Origin: Bryobacterales bacterium F-183 | GTDB taxonomy: Bacteria; Acidobacteriota; Terriglobia; Bryobacterales; Bryobacteraceae | DNA length: 64,000 bases | Reading direction: 5' to 3' | NCBI GenBank assembly: GCA_016865505.2 | Contig: AP025252.1 | Span: forward strand, 4,154,001-4,218,000 | In this document: positions 18,475 through 26,513 of the stretch, piece by piece | Layout of the letters: every line of letters begins with the position of its first letter | How positions within the stretch are numbered: position 1 is the stretch's first letter | Made by a program: the position numbers and the translations under genes | Notes under the pieces: model-generated | Told to the model about the DNA's origin: nothing | Databases searched by the model: none | The model's input: the letters and a program-made list of their open reading frames with translations, nothing else

Positions 18475-20356
18475 GCACAGCCGTCGCGTAAGGCAGCAAC
18501 GGAAGCTCACGTCGCGACCCTCCCAGTACCCGCCAGTCGAACTCCTTCCAAAATGCCAGCGGGTTGCTCGTGGCAGTCACCAGGGACTCTTCGTCCAACA
18601 CCCGGACCCGCCATTCGGATCCCAGAAAGGCCCTATCCAATCGCACTCGCTGCAGCGCTGCCGTCAGGTTCACCATCACCAGACGCTCCTGCCTATCGGC
18701 GGACAGGTTTAGCACCGCCAAGGACTCCGGTTCGGACACCCGCGGCGCGCTCCACAGCTTGGACCCAGTAACAACCGCAAATGCCTGGTACATCGGGTTA
18801 CCCACCACCCCTGCCGGACCATGCGTTTCAAAATAGGTGACGCTGTTCGCGCCGGAAGCCAACATTTGCGTCAGGCTCCCCATCGCCCAGGCCGCGCCGA
18901 ACAGCGTCGCCTGCCGAGGATCCGGCACCGCCGCCGTCCGTACCTTCGCCTGCGGGTTGTACCTCGGTCGCAGTGTTACCGGTGTCACAGCCAGCGGCTT
19001 GCGCCAAAAGCTACGCGCCGTCCGTACGGTGTCTCTCTGCGGCATCAGATTCTCCATCAGGCTCTCATCGTCAAACGCATGCACCTGAGGATTGAACGAA
19101 TACGCCACCAAATCGGCGTACGCCGCCGACGCTGGACGATTCCGATTGAGTTCCGTGAAGTATTGATCCGTACCCCCGCCCACCGGCGTACCTTTCAGAT
19201 GCTTGCGTGCGATTTCGATCCACTTGCCGTTGGTCGCCTGCGTCCCATCGTGGAACACCAGCCATCGCGCGATCTTCCAGCCCTTGGCCGCTACCGCCTT
19301 TGCAATCGCCGCAAGCTGTTCTTCCTCACCGCCATCCACGAGCGACACCGCAGCCTCTATTGGGATGCCGGCCACCGCCTGCAGTCCCTCCACATTCGAC
19401 GCCCGCAAATCCATCCGGATATGGGCCGGACGCAGAGCCTGCAACTGTACCAACTGTTCCGGCGTGACCCCCGGTGCATAGCCGAACCCCAGGGAAGGCA
19501 CAGGCTGCATCATGCCGATCTCATCCTTGGACACCACAATCGCCGTAGGACGCTTATACCGCTGGGGCAGGGGATTCGGCTTTCCGCGCAGACGCAACAC
19601 CACAGCCTGCCCGATCTTCTCGCCGGCCTTTACGGTCACCGGACGCGGCTTGTCCAGCGGCGTACAGTACGTCTTAAAATTGCCGTCGGTCCAGTTGCGG
19701 TGATCCTCCATCTCAAAGACATCGCCGACAAACTCAAGCTCCGCCCAGAACCCCGGATAGAACTCATGGTGAAAGCCCGACATGTTCACATACGGCTGAT
19801 GTGGCGAGATCGCCTCCGGCAGCACACCTGTGATCTCCCGCCGCTTATCGGCCGGAATGATCTTGCAAGCCTTGCCAACGGCACTCAACGGATGCAGGAT
19901 GCAGAAGCCGATCCGATTCTTCTGGAACGTCGTCTTGGCAACGCCATCCATCGTGAACGTCAACTGCTGGGGCGCGCCGGTAATCGACCCGTTCCATTGA
20001 AAGTCAATATCGCCCTGCTGACAGTTGGCCTCAAAGACGATCTTGAACTCCTCCGCCTCCGTCTGCACGATGACGTTCGAAATACGCGCTGGCACCGTAC
20101 CCCAAACCGAATCGCGTACCGCCGCGTACATTCCGTTCAGGATTTCGACGCCATTCCATCGCACATGCCGTACAAACCCCAGTTGCGGCACAAAGGTGAA
20201 CGTCAACTCCCCGCAGCGGATCTCAACCGGATGCTCTGACGCTGCCGGACCCTGGCCTTGCAACTCGCTACCGGCAATTGCCGCCGCAGCGCCCGCCAAC
20301 CGAAACGTATCGCGACGGGTGAAACTGGTGGAAATGGGCTTCATTCTCTCAGTCAT
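18434..20356 (-). CDS. Tat-exported D-apionate-lactonase-like protein
   Basis: 640 residues, or 636 from a second ATG at 20344. The N-terminus contains a twin-arginine signal (TSFTRRDTFRLAGAAAAIAG), so the folded enzyme should be exported. The N-terminal 250 residues match what I recall of the D-apionate lactonase family: YAAVRDSVWGTVPARIS, NRIGFCILHP near 155, EAISPHQPYVNMSG near 190 and MEDHRNWTDGNFKTYCTPL near 230. The second half, about 280-540, looks like a TIM barrel and is followed by a small beta domain. The reference enzymes open the lactone of apionate, a branched pentose acid from plant apiose. Export is unusual for a lactonase, so a polysaccharide-related substrate is possible. 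Its 5' end overlaps the start of the divergent phosphodiesterase gene. Confidence 0.75.
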   Translation of the reverse strand: MTERMKPISTSFTRRDTFRLAGAAAAIAGSELQGQGPAASEHPVEIRCGELTFTFVPQLGFVRHVRWNGVEILNGMYAAVRDSVWGTVPARISNVIVQTEAEEFKIVFEANCQQGDIDFQWNGSITGAPQQLTFTMDGVAKTTFQKNRIGFCILHPLSAVGKACKIIPADKRREITGVLPEAISPHQPYVNMSGFHHEFYPGFWAELEFVGDVFEMEDHRNWTDGNFKTYCTPLDKPRPVTVKAGEKIGQAVVLRLRGKPNPLPQRYKRPTAIVVSKDEIGMMQPVPSLGFGYAPGVTPEQLVQLQALRPAHIRMDLRASNVEGLQAVAGIPIEAAVSLVDGGEEEQLAAIAKAVAAKGWKIARWLVFHDGTQATNGKWIEIARKHLKGTPVGGGTDQYFTELNRNRPASAAYADLVAYSFNPQVHAFDDESLMENLMPQRDTVRTARSFWRKPLAVTPVTLRPRYNPQAKVRTAAVPDPRQATLFGAAWAMGSLTQMLASGANSVTYFETHGPAGVVGNPMYQAFAVVTGSKLWSAPRVSEPESLAVLNLSADRQERLVMVNLTAALQRVRLDRAFLGSEWRVRVLDEESLVTATSNPLAFWKEFDWRVLGGSRRELPLLPYATAVLTRDVAAPIVVTR

Positions 20357-22076
20357 AGTATCCGCTACGCTCCTTGCCGAAACACCTCAACCCGCACAGC
20401 GTCGCGTACTCATGATCAGCCTGGACGGCCTCGGGTATCAGAACCTCACCCAGAACGCCGTCACTAGGCGGGAAATGAAGACCCTTCATCGCCTCGCCAA
20501 GCGCGGCTTTGTCGCGCCTCTCCAAACCACCTTCCCCTCCAAAACCGCCGCGGGGCATGCCGCCCTTTTCACCGGTGCCTGGGGCAGCGTCAACGGCATC
20601 TACTCGAACACCAACCCAAGGCCTGGCTACGCCCTCGCCGACACGATCTCCGGTTACCGCTCAGAATCCCTCGCCGCCGATCCCATCTGGACCACCGCAT
20701 CGAGCCAAGGCATCTCCTCTGTGGTTTACCAGGCCACCCAGATGTATCCATTCAGCGAGCGCAGCACAGGCAAGGCAGTCACCATCAACGGCTACCAATC
20801 CTGGACCATCGCCCCCGCCCGCGTCATCTCCGCCAAGGACTTGAAGAGCTCCAGCGAGTGGGTGGACGGGCCCCTCCGCTTCACCATCCAGCGCGAGCCG
20901 CAAGGCTTACGCGTCGGCTTTGGCACGCAAACCGTGCTCGTCCGTCACGTCCCGACAGAAACCAAAGGACCTCGCAATCGCGAACTCGCTCGCCATTTCT
21001 CGGCGCCTTTACCCGTAGAGGCAAATGGCATCCGTACCGCTGTGTACTTCCGCCTCTTCGAGTACTCGCCAACCGATTTCCTGCTCTACCGCACACCGGC
21101 CCAGGAAGCGGCCGCCCAAGGCCTCACCTTCGACCTGGCGACAGAAACCGGCCCCTTCGTACCCAATTCCGCCACTTCCCTCTACACCCGCTCCGCCTTC
21201 GGCAAGCTCATTCATGAAGGTGGCGACGGCACCGCAGAACGTCGCTATCTCGAAACCTTTGAACTCGTCGTGCGCCAGGAAACCCGTCAGATGCTCGCGC
21301 TAAACAGGCATTTCAATCCGCGTCTCTTCATCGGCTACTACCCGGTTGTCGACGACATGGAGCACACCTGGTACGGTCTATCGGCCACCGGTTTCAAGGC
21401 AATCGATCCCTACCGGGCTTGGGCCTTTGCCGCGCTCGATGAAGGTCTCGCCCAACTAACCGCCCCCTTCGCCAATCGTCGCGACGCCATTGTCTTTGCT
21501 AGCGACCACGGCATGTCCGCCAACACCCACGAGATCCGCATGCCCGTCCTCTTGAAGCAACTCGGCTTCGACCCGGAAACGGTTGTGCCCAACGCCACCT
21601 GTTTTTTCCTCAACACCACCCGTTGGAAGCAAGGCACCCTGGACCCTGCCGCCACCTCCACCCTGCTACGGTCCCTAGAAGAAAAGCTCGCGGCCACCGG
21701 CTACTTCACCCGGTTCTATTCGGCGGCTGAGATGTCCGCCAGATATGGTCATAAGGGACAGGCATCGCCGGAGCTATGCTTCGATCTTAAGCCTGGGTAT
21801 TACTTCTCGGAGAGCGCCAGGGCTACCGAAGCGGTCCTCCAATACCCCCATCCGAGGGGTGAACACGGCTTCGACCCCCTTCGTCCCGAAATGCAATCCT
21901 TTGTTCTCGTTTCAGGCATCACCCCGCGTAAACAGTTGATGGCCCGGCAGGTCGATGTCGCGCCCACCGTAGCCGAACTCCTCCAGATCGCGCCTGCGGC
22001 GACCACCCAGGGAGTTTCATTGCTGCACACCCGCTCGGCCACCTCGCCGAGTCCGTATACCCCCCCAGTACCTTAG
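20334..22076 (+). CDS. Exported alkaline-phosphatase-superfamily phosphodiesterase (NPP-like)
   Basis: 580 residues from ATG 20334, which gives a sound signal peptide (GFILSVIVSATLLAE); the frame is open further upstream but that part is antisense to the neighbouring gene. Motifs: RRVLMISLDGLGYQ near 26 (metal Asp), TTFPSKTAAGHAALFTGAW near 62-80 (nucleophile region), FASDHGMSANTHEI near 389 and GEHGFDP near 508 (metal His). The order matches nucleotide pyrophosphatase/phosphodiesterases, which cleave phosphodiester or phosphate groups in the periplasm using two zinc ions. It differs from the protein cut by the left window edge in lacking a very large insert. It is divergent from the apionate-lactonase-like gene, and its start codon lies inside the other gene's first codons. 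Confidence 0.88.
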   Translation: MGFILSVIVSATLLAETPQPAQRRVLMISLDGLGYQNLTQNAVTRREMKTLHRLAKRGFVAPLQTTFPSKTAAGHAALFTGAWGSVNGIYSNTNPRPGYALADTISGYRSESLAADPIWTTASSQGISSVVYQATQMYPFSERSTGKAVTINGYQSWTIAPARVISAKDLKSSSEWVDGPLRFTIQREPQGLRVGFGTQTVLVRHVPTETKGPRNRELARHFSAPLPVEANGIRTAVYFRLFEYSPTDFLLYRTPAQEAAAQGLTFDLATETGPFVPNSATSLYTRSAFGKLIHEGGDGTAERRYLETFELVVRQETRQMLALNRHFNPRLFIGYYPVVDDMEHTWYGLSATGFKAIDPYRAWAFAALDEGLAQLTAPFANRRDAIVFASDHGMSANTHEIRMPVLLKQLGFDPETVVPNATCFFLNTTRWKQGTLDPAATSTLLRSLEEKLAATGYFTRFYSAAEMSARYGHKGQASPELCFDLKPGYYFSESARATEAVLQYPHPRGEHGFDPLRPEMQSFVLVSGITPRKQLMARQVDVAPTVAELLQIAPAATTQGVSLLHTRSATSPSPYTPPVP

Positions 22077-22532
22077 ATCCTTAGACCGCCGGTCCTTAAG
22101 CACCTACGATTTCATCCGTCATATTCTCAGGTGTCTGCCCAAGGTACTTCTGCCTTCCCGGCCTTTAATCTCCAAATATAGAGCCAGTCGGTACACGAGT
22201 CCGGTGCCTTTATGGGACTCAAGTTTCAAAACGGTACTCGGCATAGTACTAGCCGAGTTTCAGTTCGGGACTTGACCTCATTTCTTTAGGGTGCCCACGC
22301 ACTTCGTGTGTCCGCCTTCCAATCGACGTAAGTTGTTGTCGCATTGGACACTAGCGGCGCGCCTGATACAGGGGATGGTGCGTCTGCCGCCGAGTGGCAA
22401 ATTTTGGTCACGCCATTGCCTTAAGAAAGGCGTACCGAACAAGCCGAACGACCGGGAATACCGGGCGCGGGACCGAAGAGAGAGCGGCCCGCAGCAGAGC
22501 AGCAGATGAAGGATTGAGGGGGCAGTTTCAAA
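22077..22532 (+). other. 456-bp intergenic region with several hairpins, leader of sigma factor gene
   Basis: No convincing protein gene on either strand. It holds a 7-bp stem with a 9-nt loop at 22236-22258 (ACTCGGC/GCCGAGT), a 9-bp stem with one bulge at 22319-22347 (CCAATCGAC pairing with GTCG and ATTGG), and TGGCAAATTTTGGTCAC at 22395-22411, whose near-copy lies at 39951-39967. The part from about 22280 to the ATG at 22533 could be a long structured 5' leader of the sigma factor gene. No known riboswitch class fits by eye. Confidence 0.5.
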
Positions 22533-23549
22533 ATGAGAAAGTCCGCAGCAGCAGTAGCCATCGCCAAAGTCGCAGTCACGATCACCAGCACCGGCAGCAG
22601 TGCAAAGCCACGCCGCACACCGGCAACTGGCCGCCAAAACGGCAAAGCCACTGCCGATAAGAAGAAGGTGCATGTGCTAGCCGCACCTGTCTTTGAGGAT
22701 GAGCCGGTCGAGATCCTTGACCTTGACGACGATTGCGATGTGCAGGCGATGGGCGACGCCTTGGATTGTGCGCCCGTCGAAATGTACGCGACGGCCCCCG
22801 TCATCGACATTGCGGAAGTCAAAGAATCGCGCCAGGCCCGCCGCGATCGTGTCGTGCTCGAACATCTGCCGCTGGTTCGCGCCATCGCCGTCCGCGTTCA
22901 CGAAAATCTCCCCGTACACGTCGACCTCGACGATCTCATTCACGCCGGCATCCTCGGCTTGTTCGATGCCGCCAGCAAGTTCAATCCGGAAAAGCAGGTG
23001 GTGTTTTCGAGCTACGCCAAGCACCGCATCAAGGGCGCGATCCTCGACAGCCTCCGCCAGCTCGACTGGGCCAGCCGTGACCTTCGCCGCCGTCACAAGC
23101 AGGTCGAAGCCGTCACCCGCGATCTCGCTGCGGAACTCCAGCGCAACCCCACCGAAGCGGAAATCGCCGCCAAGCTCGGTGTCGAAGTGGACCGTTGGCG
23201 CCAGATGATGATCGACCTTCGCAACGTCGGCCTCATCTCCGCCTCCACCCGCGCGAACGACCAGGAAGAGCTTCCGGCTCCGGACTTCCCGTCGAAGCCC
23301 GAGACCCAGCCCGACAACATGTGCTCGCAGGAGCAACTCCGCTCCGCCCTCGGCATCGCCATGAAGACCCTGCCCGAGCGCTACCAGAAAGTCGTCATGC
23401 TCTACTACACGAACGAAATGACGATGAAGGAAATCGGCGGCGTCCTCGGCATCAACGAAAGCCGCGTCTCCCAGATCCACAAAGCCGCCCTCGAAAAGAT
23501 GCAGGTCGTTCTGCAGTCCAACGGCATCAGCGGCTCGATGGCCTTCTAA
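22533..23549 (+). CDS. Sigma-70 family factor of FliA/WhiG type
   Basis: 338 residues. The first 100 residues are a basic, then acidic, low-complexity extension (EDEPVEILDLDDDCD) not found in ordinary FliA. From residue 103 the sigma core is clear: region 2 with VVLEHLPLVRAIAVRVHENLP, DLIHAGILGLFDAASKFNPEK and FSSYAKHRIKGAILDSLRQLDW; region 3 with ELQRNPTEAEIAAKLGVE; region 4 with LPERYQKVVMLYYTNEMTMKEIGGVLGINESRVSQIHKAAL. SYAKHRIKGAILDSLR is typical of the sigma-28/FliA and WhiG branch. Region 1.1 is absent, as in alternative sigma factors. GAGGGGG lies about 12 nt before the ATG. The long structured leader and acidic extension suggest control after transcription or by a binding partner. No flagellar genes are near, so the regulon is unknown. 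Confidence 0.9.
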   Translation: MRKSAAAVAIAKVAVTITSTGSSAKPRRTPATGRQNGKATADKKKVHVLAAPVFEDEPVEILDLDDDCDVQAMGDALDCAPVEMYATAPVIDIAEVKESRQARRDRVVLEHLPLVRAIAVRVHENLPVHVDLDDLIHAGILGLFDAASKFNPEKQVVFSSYAKHRIKGAILDSLRQLDWASRDLRRRHKQVEAVTRDLAAELQRNPTEAEIAAKLGVEVDRWRQMMIDLRNVGLISASTRANDQEELPAPDFPSKPETQPDNMCSQEQLRSALGIAMKTLPERYQKVVMLYYTNEMTMKEIGGVLGINESRVSQIHKAALEKMQVVLQSNGISGSMAF

Positions 23550-23606
23550 GCCACCCCCACTCCCCTCTTTCTTTCGCCCGGCGGCTGTGTCACAACTAAG
23601 GAAGAC

Positions 23607-24040
23607 ATGGCCGCCACTGGCGAACACCCCACCTCGTAGCCTTTACGGACAACTGCGAGCGGAACTTCGCCCTCCTCCGGCAACTCACCACCTCAGATCT
23701 CCAACTTCCCTGCAAAGTTCAGGATGCGCAAAGCGACATCGCCCATGCCCTCTTGTCGCTGCTCGCCTTTCGCGCCGGCTGGATCGTCAACATATCTCCC
23801 AAACTCGCGGCCTCCATTCCCAAAGCCTTCGAAGCGGGTACATCGCTGGTAGCATTTGCTGCGTCGCTACGATCCGCCGACCAGGCCGCTATCTCCGCGG
23901 TCAAAAGCCTGCTGCAGCAGAAGCCCAAGTTCAACCCAGTCCTGCGCACTGGCCCCACCGAACTCCTGCTCCGCACCACAATTCATGACTACGGCATTCG
24001 TGACAGTATCGCGGCAGCACTCGACAGAAAACCCAAATAA
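23607..24040 (+). pseudogene. Hypothetical protein interrupted by a -1 frameshift
   Basis: An ATG at 23607 has a very good ribosome site (AAGGAAG a few nt before it) but its frame stops after ten codons at 23637-23639. The -1 frame is open from just upstream to the stop at 24038-24040 and reads as a real protein (FTDNCERNFALLRQL, then LLSLLAFRAGWIVNIS, closing TTIHDYGIRDSIAAALDRKPK), yet has no start codon before the TTG at 23753. A slip in the CCCC run at 23626-23630 would join MAATGEHP to the open frame and give about 145 residues. It could be a recent mutation, a sequencing error or a programmed slip. The protein is mostly helical and I do not recognise it. The DinB gene begins 2 bp after its stop. 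Confidence 0.55.
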
Positions 24041-24042
24041 AC

Positions 24043-24549
24043 ATGCCCGATCTCGATCCCTTACTGCTCGAATGGTTCCGCCGCAACGCCACCGCCAACG
24101 CAAACCTACTGCAACTTCTCACGCCGGCGGACTTCAGCCTTCCCTTCAATCCGGGCAGCCGCACCATTGGCGACCTTCTGGCGCACATGGTCTTCAGCCG
24201 TACCGGCTGGCTAAGGCAAATCTCGCCTCCCCACGCCGAGGGCATCCCGCAGGTGTCCGAACTCGGCTGGCAAGGCGGACCTCTGCTCGTTCACTCCACC
24301 GCTGAGTTCGCGCAAGCATTGCAACTTGCCGATGCCGCAGCGCTCGCTGCCGTCCAGGATGCTCTGGCAGATCGGCGCCTCTTCCCTCGCGAATTTCATT
24401 CGCACCCGGCGCACTTCCTCCAATTGATGATCATTCACGACGCCAGCCACCGCTCCCAAATCTTGGCTGCCCTACGCCTGGCCGCAAACCGTACCCCGGA
24501 ACAGACCCAAGCTCTAGAAGACGCCGTCTGGGACCCCTGGTTTACCTAA
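24043..24549 (+). CDS. DinB-family protein
   Basis: 168 residues of the DinB/YfiT-like four-helix bundle. The metal-site pattern is visible: a first His in TIGDLLAHMVFSRTGW near residue 48, and IIHDASHRSQILAALR near 127-142, whose HDxxH pair completes the three-His site. Family members include bacillithiol or mycothiol transferases and other thiol-dependent enzymes; the name comes from DNA-damage induction in Bacillus. It follows the frameshifted gene by 2 bp and is probably co-transcribed with it. The specific reaction is unknown. Confidence 0.85.
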   Translation: MPDLDPLLLEWFRRNATANANLLQLLTPADFSLPFNPGSRTIGDLLAHMVFSRTGWLRQISPPHAEGIPQVSELGWQGGPLLVHSTAEFAQALQLADAAALAAVQDALADRRLFPREFHSHPAHFLQLMIIHDASHRSQILAALRLAANRTPEQTQALEDAVWDPWFT

Positions 24550-24614
24550 CCCCCCATTCCTCCGGTAGAAATGCCATTCACCGGCTGAATTTCGCTACTC
24601 GCCGATCCTGGCGG

Positions 24615-24659
24615 TGAACAGTGTTCATTTTTCTTGCATCGAACACTGAACACTGTTCA
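24615..24659. promoter_or_regulatory. Twin palindromic operator upstream of the efflux operon
   Basis: TGAACAGTGTTCA (24615-24627) and TGAACACTGTTCA (24647-24659) are two 13-bp palindromes with the same 6-bp arms and opposite centre base. Centres are 32 bp apart, about three helix turns, and an extra half-site GAACACT starts at 24641. The pair lies 24 bp before the TTG start of the ABC permease gene. The layout fits a dimeric repressor of TetR type; no such gene is adjacent. Confidence 0.75.
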
Positions 24660-24683
24660 TCATAGTCTCAAGAGGACAGCACA

Positions 24684-25808
24684 TTGGCGAATCTAGCCTG
24701 GAAAAATCTCGTATACGACAAGGTCCGGTTGAGTGTCACACTTACCGGCATTGTGTTCGCTCTGGTCTTAGTTCTCATACAGTTCGGGCTGTTCCTCGGC
24801 TTTCTCGACACCACTGCCAACATCGTCGCAGAATCCGGTGCCGACCTCTGGATCACCGCCCCAGGCATTCCCCACGTGAACGGTGCTACCCCCATTCCGG
24901 AAGCCCGCCGCTACAAGGCACTATCGGTGGCTGGCGTCGAGCGCGCCGAAAAGTACAACATCCAGTTCGTGAATTGGAAACTTCCCAGCGGGGCCCAGGA
25001 AGCCGTCCAGATCGTCGGCTTCGACCTGAACTCCGGCCTCGGCGGACCTTGGAACATCGTGCAAGGCTCCATCGACGATCTCCGCGGCGAAGATACCGTC
25101 ATGGTCGACGAACTCTACAAAGAAAAGCTCGGCGTCACCAACCTCGGGCACGTCGCCGAGATCCAGGGCAAGCGGGCGCGCGTGGTCGGCTTCACCCGGG
25201 CCATCCGCTCGTTCACAACCTCGCCGTACGTCTTCACATCCTTCAAGAACTCGCAAAACTACACCGGGACCGCAGTAGACGAGATGTTCTTCCTCCTCGT
25301 CAAAGCCGCACCCGGCGCAAGCATCGCAGCCGTACAGAAGGGCCTGAAGGCGACCATTCCCGGCGTCGACGTTTACACCAACACCGAAATGCAGAAGAAG
25401 ACTCAGAACTACTGGCTCTTCAGCACGGGCGCCGGTGTCACCACGCTTATGGGCGCCGCACTTGGCCTCCTGGTCGGCATGGTCGTTGTCGCCCAAACCA
25501 TCTACGCCTCAACCGTCGATCACATCCGCGAATTTGGCACGCTCAAGGCCATGGGTGCCGGCAACAGCTACGTGTACAAGGTCATCATCCAACAGGCGCT
25601 GATTAGTGCCGGCTTCGGGTACGTGCTCGCCATCGGCGTCGGCTACCTCGTGGCCAAGGGCAGTGAAGCCGGCAACGCCGCCATCCTGCTACCCCCGGAA
25701 ATGGCCGTGGGAACTCTGATCCTCGCCGGCATCATGTGTATCGGTGCCTCCGTCATCTCCATCCGCAAAGCAACCACCATCGACCCCGCACTAGTTTTCA
25801 AAGGCTGA
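24684..25808 (+). CDS. ABC transporter permease of DevC/FtsX type
   Basis: 374 residues from a TTG with AGAGGA about 8 nt upstream. Topology is that of FtsX/MacB-like permeases: one membrane helix near the N-terminus (LSVTLTGIVFALVLVLIQFG), a large periplasmic domain (about 45-250, with ESGADLWITAPGIPHVNG), then three C-terminal helices (TLMGAALGLLVGMVVVAQT, ALISAGFGYVLAIGVGYLV, AVGTLILAGIMCIGASVIS). The AWKNLVYDKVRLSVTLTG start is typical of DevC proteins, which work with a DevA ATPase and a DevB membrane-fusion protein to push substrates across the periplasm. The following genes supply these partners and a TolC channel. The twin palindromes at 24615-24659 sit just upstream and probably control the operon. 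Confidence 0.9.
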   Translation: MANLAWKNLVYDKVRLSVTLTGIVFALVLVLIQFGLFLGFLDTTANIVAESGADLWITAPGIPHVNGATPIPEARRYKALSVAGVERAEKYNIQFVNWKLPSGAQEAVQIVGFDLNSGLGGPWNIVQGSIDDLRGEDTVMVDELYKEKLGVTNLGHVAEIQGKRARVVGFTRAIRSFTTSPYVFTSFKNSQNYTGTAVDEMFFLLVKAAPGASIAAVQKGLKATIPGVDVYTNTEMQKKTQNYWLFSTGAGVTTLMGAALGLLVGMVVVAQTIYASTVDHIREFGTLKAMGAGNSYVYKVIIQQALISAGFGYVLAIGVGYLVAKGSEAGNAAILLPPEMAVGTLILAGIMCIGASVISIRKATTIDPALVFKG

Positions 25809-25815
25809 TTGAAAC

Positions 25816-26508
25816 ATGCGAAATCTCATCGAAATTCGAAACTTGTCCAAGGTCTACGGCGAAGGTTCCGCCGCCGTCAAGGCTCTCGACGGCATCTCGC
25901 TCGACGTACACCAGGGCGAAATGATCATGATGCTCGGCCCCTCGGGCTCCGGCAAAACCACCCTGCTATCCGTGATGGGCGGCATCCTCCGTCCGACCTC
26001 AGGCAGCGTCAAGGTCAACGGCATTGAGATCTCGAATCTCAACGAAACCAAGCTCCCCAAGGTACGCCTGGACAACATTGGGTTCATCTTTCAGGGCTTC
26101 AACTTGTTCCCAGCCTTGACCACCCTTGAAAACGTCGAGATCGCCATCGAACTCCGCGGCCGTGCGATCCCCAAAAGCCGTGCCAGGGAACTGCTGGAAG
26201 CGGTAGGCTTGGGCGACAAGCTCAACGCCTATCCCGCCAATCTCAGCGGAGGCCAGAAGCAGCGTGTCGCCATCGCGCGCGCCCTCGCTGGCAACCCGCC
26301 CATCATCCTCGCAGACGAGCCAACCGCTGCCCTCGATTCCACCAGCGGCCAGATCGTCATGGATCTTCTTTCCAACCTTGCTCGCCAGCAGGGACGCGCG
26401 GTAGTCATCGTCACTCACGATGCCCGCGTCCTCCACTACGGCGACCGTACCGTCCACATTGCGGACGGCAGAATGACCGACAACCACCACATGCCGGAGG
26501 CAGCGTAA
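25816..26508 (+). CDS. ABC transporter ATP-binding protein of DevA/LolD type
   Basis: 230 residues with all ATPase motifs: Walker A GPSGSGKTTLL near 40, Q-loop in FIFQGFNLFPALT near 90, signature LSGGQKQRVAIARAL near 140, Walker B IILADEPTAALDS near 163 and the switch His in VVIVTHDARV near 200. The sequence is of the MacB/LolD/DevA class that powers FtsX-like permeases by mechanotransmission. It begins 7 bp after the permease gene and ends 5 bp before the membrane-fusion gene. Confidence 0.95.
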   Translation: MRNLIEIRNLSKVYGEGSAAVKALDGISLDVHQGEMIMMLGPSGSGKTTLLSVMGGILRPTSGSVKVNGIEISNLNETKLPKVRLDNIGFIFQGFNLFPALTTLENVEIAIELRGRAIPKSRARELLEAVGLGDKLNAYPANLSGGQKQRVAIARALAGNPPIILADEPTAALDSTSGQIVMDLLSNLARQQGRAVVIVTHDARVLHYGDRTVHIADGRMTDNHHMPEAA

Positions 26509-26513
26509 ACACC

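Noticed and set aside
18821-20239. Long plus-strand frame of 472 codons
   Set aside because: It lies opposite the apionate-lactonase-like gene, its protein is Arg/His-rich with no fold signature, and long antisense frames are expected at this base composition.
22395-22411. Possible sigma-54 promoter (TGGCA...)
   Set aside because: The -24 GG is present, but the required GC at -12 is TC here, so the spacing and sequence do not fit.
22381-22480. Possible c-di-GMP (GEMM) riboswitch
   Set aside because: The GCAAA stretch is suggestive, but the conserved CACGCA and GACGCAAAGCC blocks are absent.
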